Assembly (NCBI RefSeq): GCF_009696275.1
Contig: NZ_VUMI01000048.1
Span: forward strand, 1 to 44,334
Source of the DNA: Eisenbergiella porci
GTDB lineage: Bacteria; Bacillota; Clostridia; Lachnospirales; Lachnospiraceae
Length of the DNA stretch: 44,334 nucleotides
Direction: 5' to 3'
Shown here: positions 42,893-44,334 of the stretch, one piece after another
Layout of the letters: the number at the start of each line of letters is the position of its first letter
How positions within the stretch are numbered: position 1 is the stretch's first letter
Program-made: the position numbers and the translations under genes
Notes under the pieces: generated by a model
The model's input: only the letters and a program-made list of their open reading frames with translations
What the model was told of the DNA's origin: nothing
The model's database searches: none

Positions 42893-44131
42893 ATGAGTGA
42901 AAAAAACAGAAAGCCGGAGCTTCTGATTCCGGCCAGTAATCTTGAGGTACTTAAGACCGCGGTTATTTTCGGCGCGGATGCGGTATACATTGGAGGAGAA
43001 GCCTTTGGCCTGCGGGCGAAGGCCAAGAATTTTTCCAAAGAGGATATGCAGGAGGGAATCCGTTTTGCCCATGAGAACGGCGTGAAGGTATATGTCACTG
43101 CCAATATCCTGGCGCATAACAGGGATTTGGAGGGCGCCCGCGCTTATTTTGGGGAGCTTAGGGAAATCGGCCCGGATGCGCTGATTATTTCCGACCCGGG
43201 CATGTTTTCCATTGCCAGGCAGGTATGGCCGGAGGCTGAAATCCATATTTCAACCCAGGCCAACAATACCAATTATATGACCTACCGCTTCTGGTGGGAG
43301 CAGGGGGCGAAAAGAGTCGTTTCCGCCAGGGAGCTTTCGCTGGAGGAAATCAGGGAAATCCGTGAGAATATTCCGGAGAAAATGGAAATAGAGAGTTTTG
43401 TGCACGGGGCCATGTGTATTTCTTATTCAGGAAGGTGCCTTCTGAGCAATTATTTTACCGGAAGAGATGCCAACCAGGGGGAATGCACCCATCCCTGCCG
43501 CTGGAAATATGCGGTGATGGAAGAAAGCCGCCCCGGCGAATATCTGCCGGTTTATGAAAATGAAAGAGGGACTTTTATTTTTAATTCCAGGGATTTGTGT
43601 ATGATAGAACATATCCCGGAGCTTATGGAGGCCGGAATCGACAGCTTTAAAATCGAGGGCAGGATGAAAACCGCCCTCTATGTGGCAACCGTGGCCCGTA
43701 CCTATCGGAAGGCCATTGACGATTATCTGCGTTCGGAGGAGGAATACCGGAATAACCTGCCGTGGTACAGGGACGAAATCGCCAAATGTACCTACAGGCA
43801 GTTTACTACCGGATTCTATTTCGGTAAACCTTCGGAGCAGGCGCAGATTTATGACAATAACACTTATGTCAGTGAATATATTTATCTGGGTATTGTCGGC
43901 GCTGTCCGGGAAGACGGACTTGCCAGAATCGAGCAGCGTAACAAGTTCTGCACCGGGGACGAAATAGAAATCATGAAGCCCGATGGAAGGAATATCCCCG
44001 TTAAGGTGGAACGTATTCTTGATGAGGAGGGAAACGAGGTGGAAAGCGCGCCTCATCCAAGGCAGGTTTTATTCCTGCAGCTTTCGGCGGCGCCGGAACA
44101 GTATGATATCCTGAGAGTTAAAAACGATTAA
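42893..44131 (+). CDS. U32 family peptidase-type protein (TrhP/YrrN-O-like tRNA hydroxylation)
   Basis: The 412-residue protein begins PELLIPASNLEVLKTAVIFGADAVYIG and has the U32 signature ESFVHGAMCISYSGRCLLSNYFTGRDANQGECTHPCRWKY region (about residues 165-205), whose cysteines may hold an iron-sulfur cluster. Bacterial homologues (TrhP) hydroxylate U34 of tRNA using prephenate-derived chemistry. The start at 42893 has AAAGGGAT upstream; a longer frame from 42827 is not supported. Linked by position to the TrmR-like gene. The old peptidase label is likely misleading. Confidence 0.9.
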   Translation: MSEKNRKPELLIPASNLEVLKTAVIFGADAVYIGGEAFGLRAKAKNFSKEDMQEGIRFAHENGVKVYVTANILAHNRDLEGARAYFGELREIGPDALIISDPGMFSIARQVWPEAEIHISTQANNTNYMTYRFWWEQGAKRVVSARELSLEEIREIRENIPEKMEIESFVHGAMCISYSGRCLLSNYFTGRDANQGECTHPCRWKYAVMEESRPGEYLPVYENERGTFIFNSRDLCMIEHIPELMEAGIDSFKIEGRMKTALYVATVARTYRKAIDDYLRSEEEYRNNLPWYRDEIAKCTYRQFTTGFYFGKPSEQAQIYDNNTYVSEYIYLGIVGAVREDGLARIEQRNKFCTGDEIEIMKPDGRNIPVKVERILDEEGNEVESAPHPRQVLFLQLSAAPEQYDILRVKND

Positions 44132-44167
44132 CAGCTGCCGGGGAAAACGCTTTTTTCCGGGCTGCTG
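44132..44167 (+). terminator. Candidate terminator after the U32 gene
   Basis: CAGCTGCCGGGGAAAA and TTTTTTCCGGGCTGCTG form a strong stem with a CGC loop. No T-run follows directly, though T-rich sequence lies at 44195-44208. Confidence 0.5.
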
Positions 44168-44206
44168 TCTGCATAATGTCTGATTTGGGGCATGTTTTTT
44201 ATTTTT

Positions 44207-44234
44207 TTGATGTTGGGGTCAAAAGCCCTATAAT
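44207..44234 (+). promoter_or_regulatory. Promoter for the gene at the right edge
   Basis: TTGATG (44207-44212) and TATAAT (44229-44234) are 16 bp apart. A second possible start site uses the extended -10 box TGATATACT (44280-44288). Either could drive the gene starting at 44319. Confidence 0.5.
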
Positions 44235-44318
44235 AGTACCTTGAAAATTTTACACAAACACTCTATTTCTTGCTCGGTGTGATATACTGTGTTTATCAAG
44301 TAAAGGTGGTAAATACGA

Positions 44319-44334
44319 ATGGCATTCAGAATAA
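44319..44334 (+). CDS. Partial gene, first five codons
   Basis: ATG at 44319 follows AAAGGTGG with a nine-base spacer and encodes MAFRI before the window ends. A MA(F/M)RI start is compatible with flagellin, among other proteins, but five residues are not enough to name it. Confidence 0.5.

Overview
The window looks like a chromosomal segment of an anaerobic Firmicute, most likely a Lachnospiraceae-type Clostridia. Evidence: a CIRCE/hrcA-grpE-dnaK-dnaJ operon followed by prmA, rsmE, a nifS-like gene, thiI and mtaB; the ireB(yrzL)-ruvX-yrzB block; RNase J; an SpoVB-type flippase; DUF6465 and DUF3048 proteins; and strong GGAGG ribosome binding sites. These are family-level inferences; no rRNA or tRNA gene is present to name a genus.

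Layout. 0.2-1.7 kb: an AraC/GyrI-like regulator and a histidine-less HPr-like protein. 2.0-7.3 kb: tcdA, then a cell-surface module of an MBOAT O-acyltransferase, a DHHW/AlgX-like protein and a polysaccharide/lipid flippase. 7.5-13.0 kb: a DUF3048 lipoprotein, an orphan cobS, a 200-bp nested palindrome with perfect 57-bp arms, an aminotransferase, a patatin-like lipase and uppP. 13.1-15.7 kb: an eroded zone with a HAD hydrolase lacking its middle, a 5'-truncated esterase, an intact LytTR/DUF3021 pair and an ABC-ATPase remnant. 15.8-20.0 kb: a phosphate module, with Pho-box-like repeats ahead of a Na/Pi cotransporter-PhoU fusion, then a PhoP/PhoR-like two-component system. 20.1-25.9 kb: a Lys/Ala-rich DUF6465 protein and the heat-shock operon. 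26.1-31.0 kb: an accessory insertion (GNAT acetyltransferase, AAA-ATPase remnant, SNF2 helicase plus SWIM protein) between dnaJ and prmA, which are adjacent in the classical Bacillus operon. 31.0-37.8 kb: prmA, rsmE, cysteine desulfurase, thiI, a dense cluster of repeats and hairpins, a second histidine-less HPr-like gene, and mtaB with unusual insertions. 38.0-44.1 kb: ireB-ruvX-yrzB, a Fur-family regulator, rnj, ylbF-like, a short MltG-like protein, trmR-like and a U32 peptidase-type tRNA hydroxylase. The window closes with a promoter and the first five codons of another gene.

How the genes work together. tcdA and mtaB act on t6A37, nifS-like and thiI make s4U8, and the U32 protein with the TrmR-like methyltransferase would make 5-methoxyuridine-34. 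The Pho elements form a self-consistent phosphate-response unit. MBOAT, DHHW protein and flippase suggest O-acylation and export of a surface glycan. SNF2 and SWIM proteins form a two-gene unit like Bacillus ywqA-ywqB. I found no CRISPR array, prophage or insertion sequence. The best candidates for something undescribed are the 57-bp-arm palindrome, the 27-bp repeat array growing from the MBOAT stop codon, the palindrome cluster after thiI, the two HPr-like paralogues and the SNF2-SWIM insertion.
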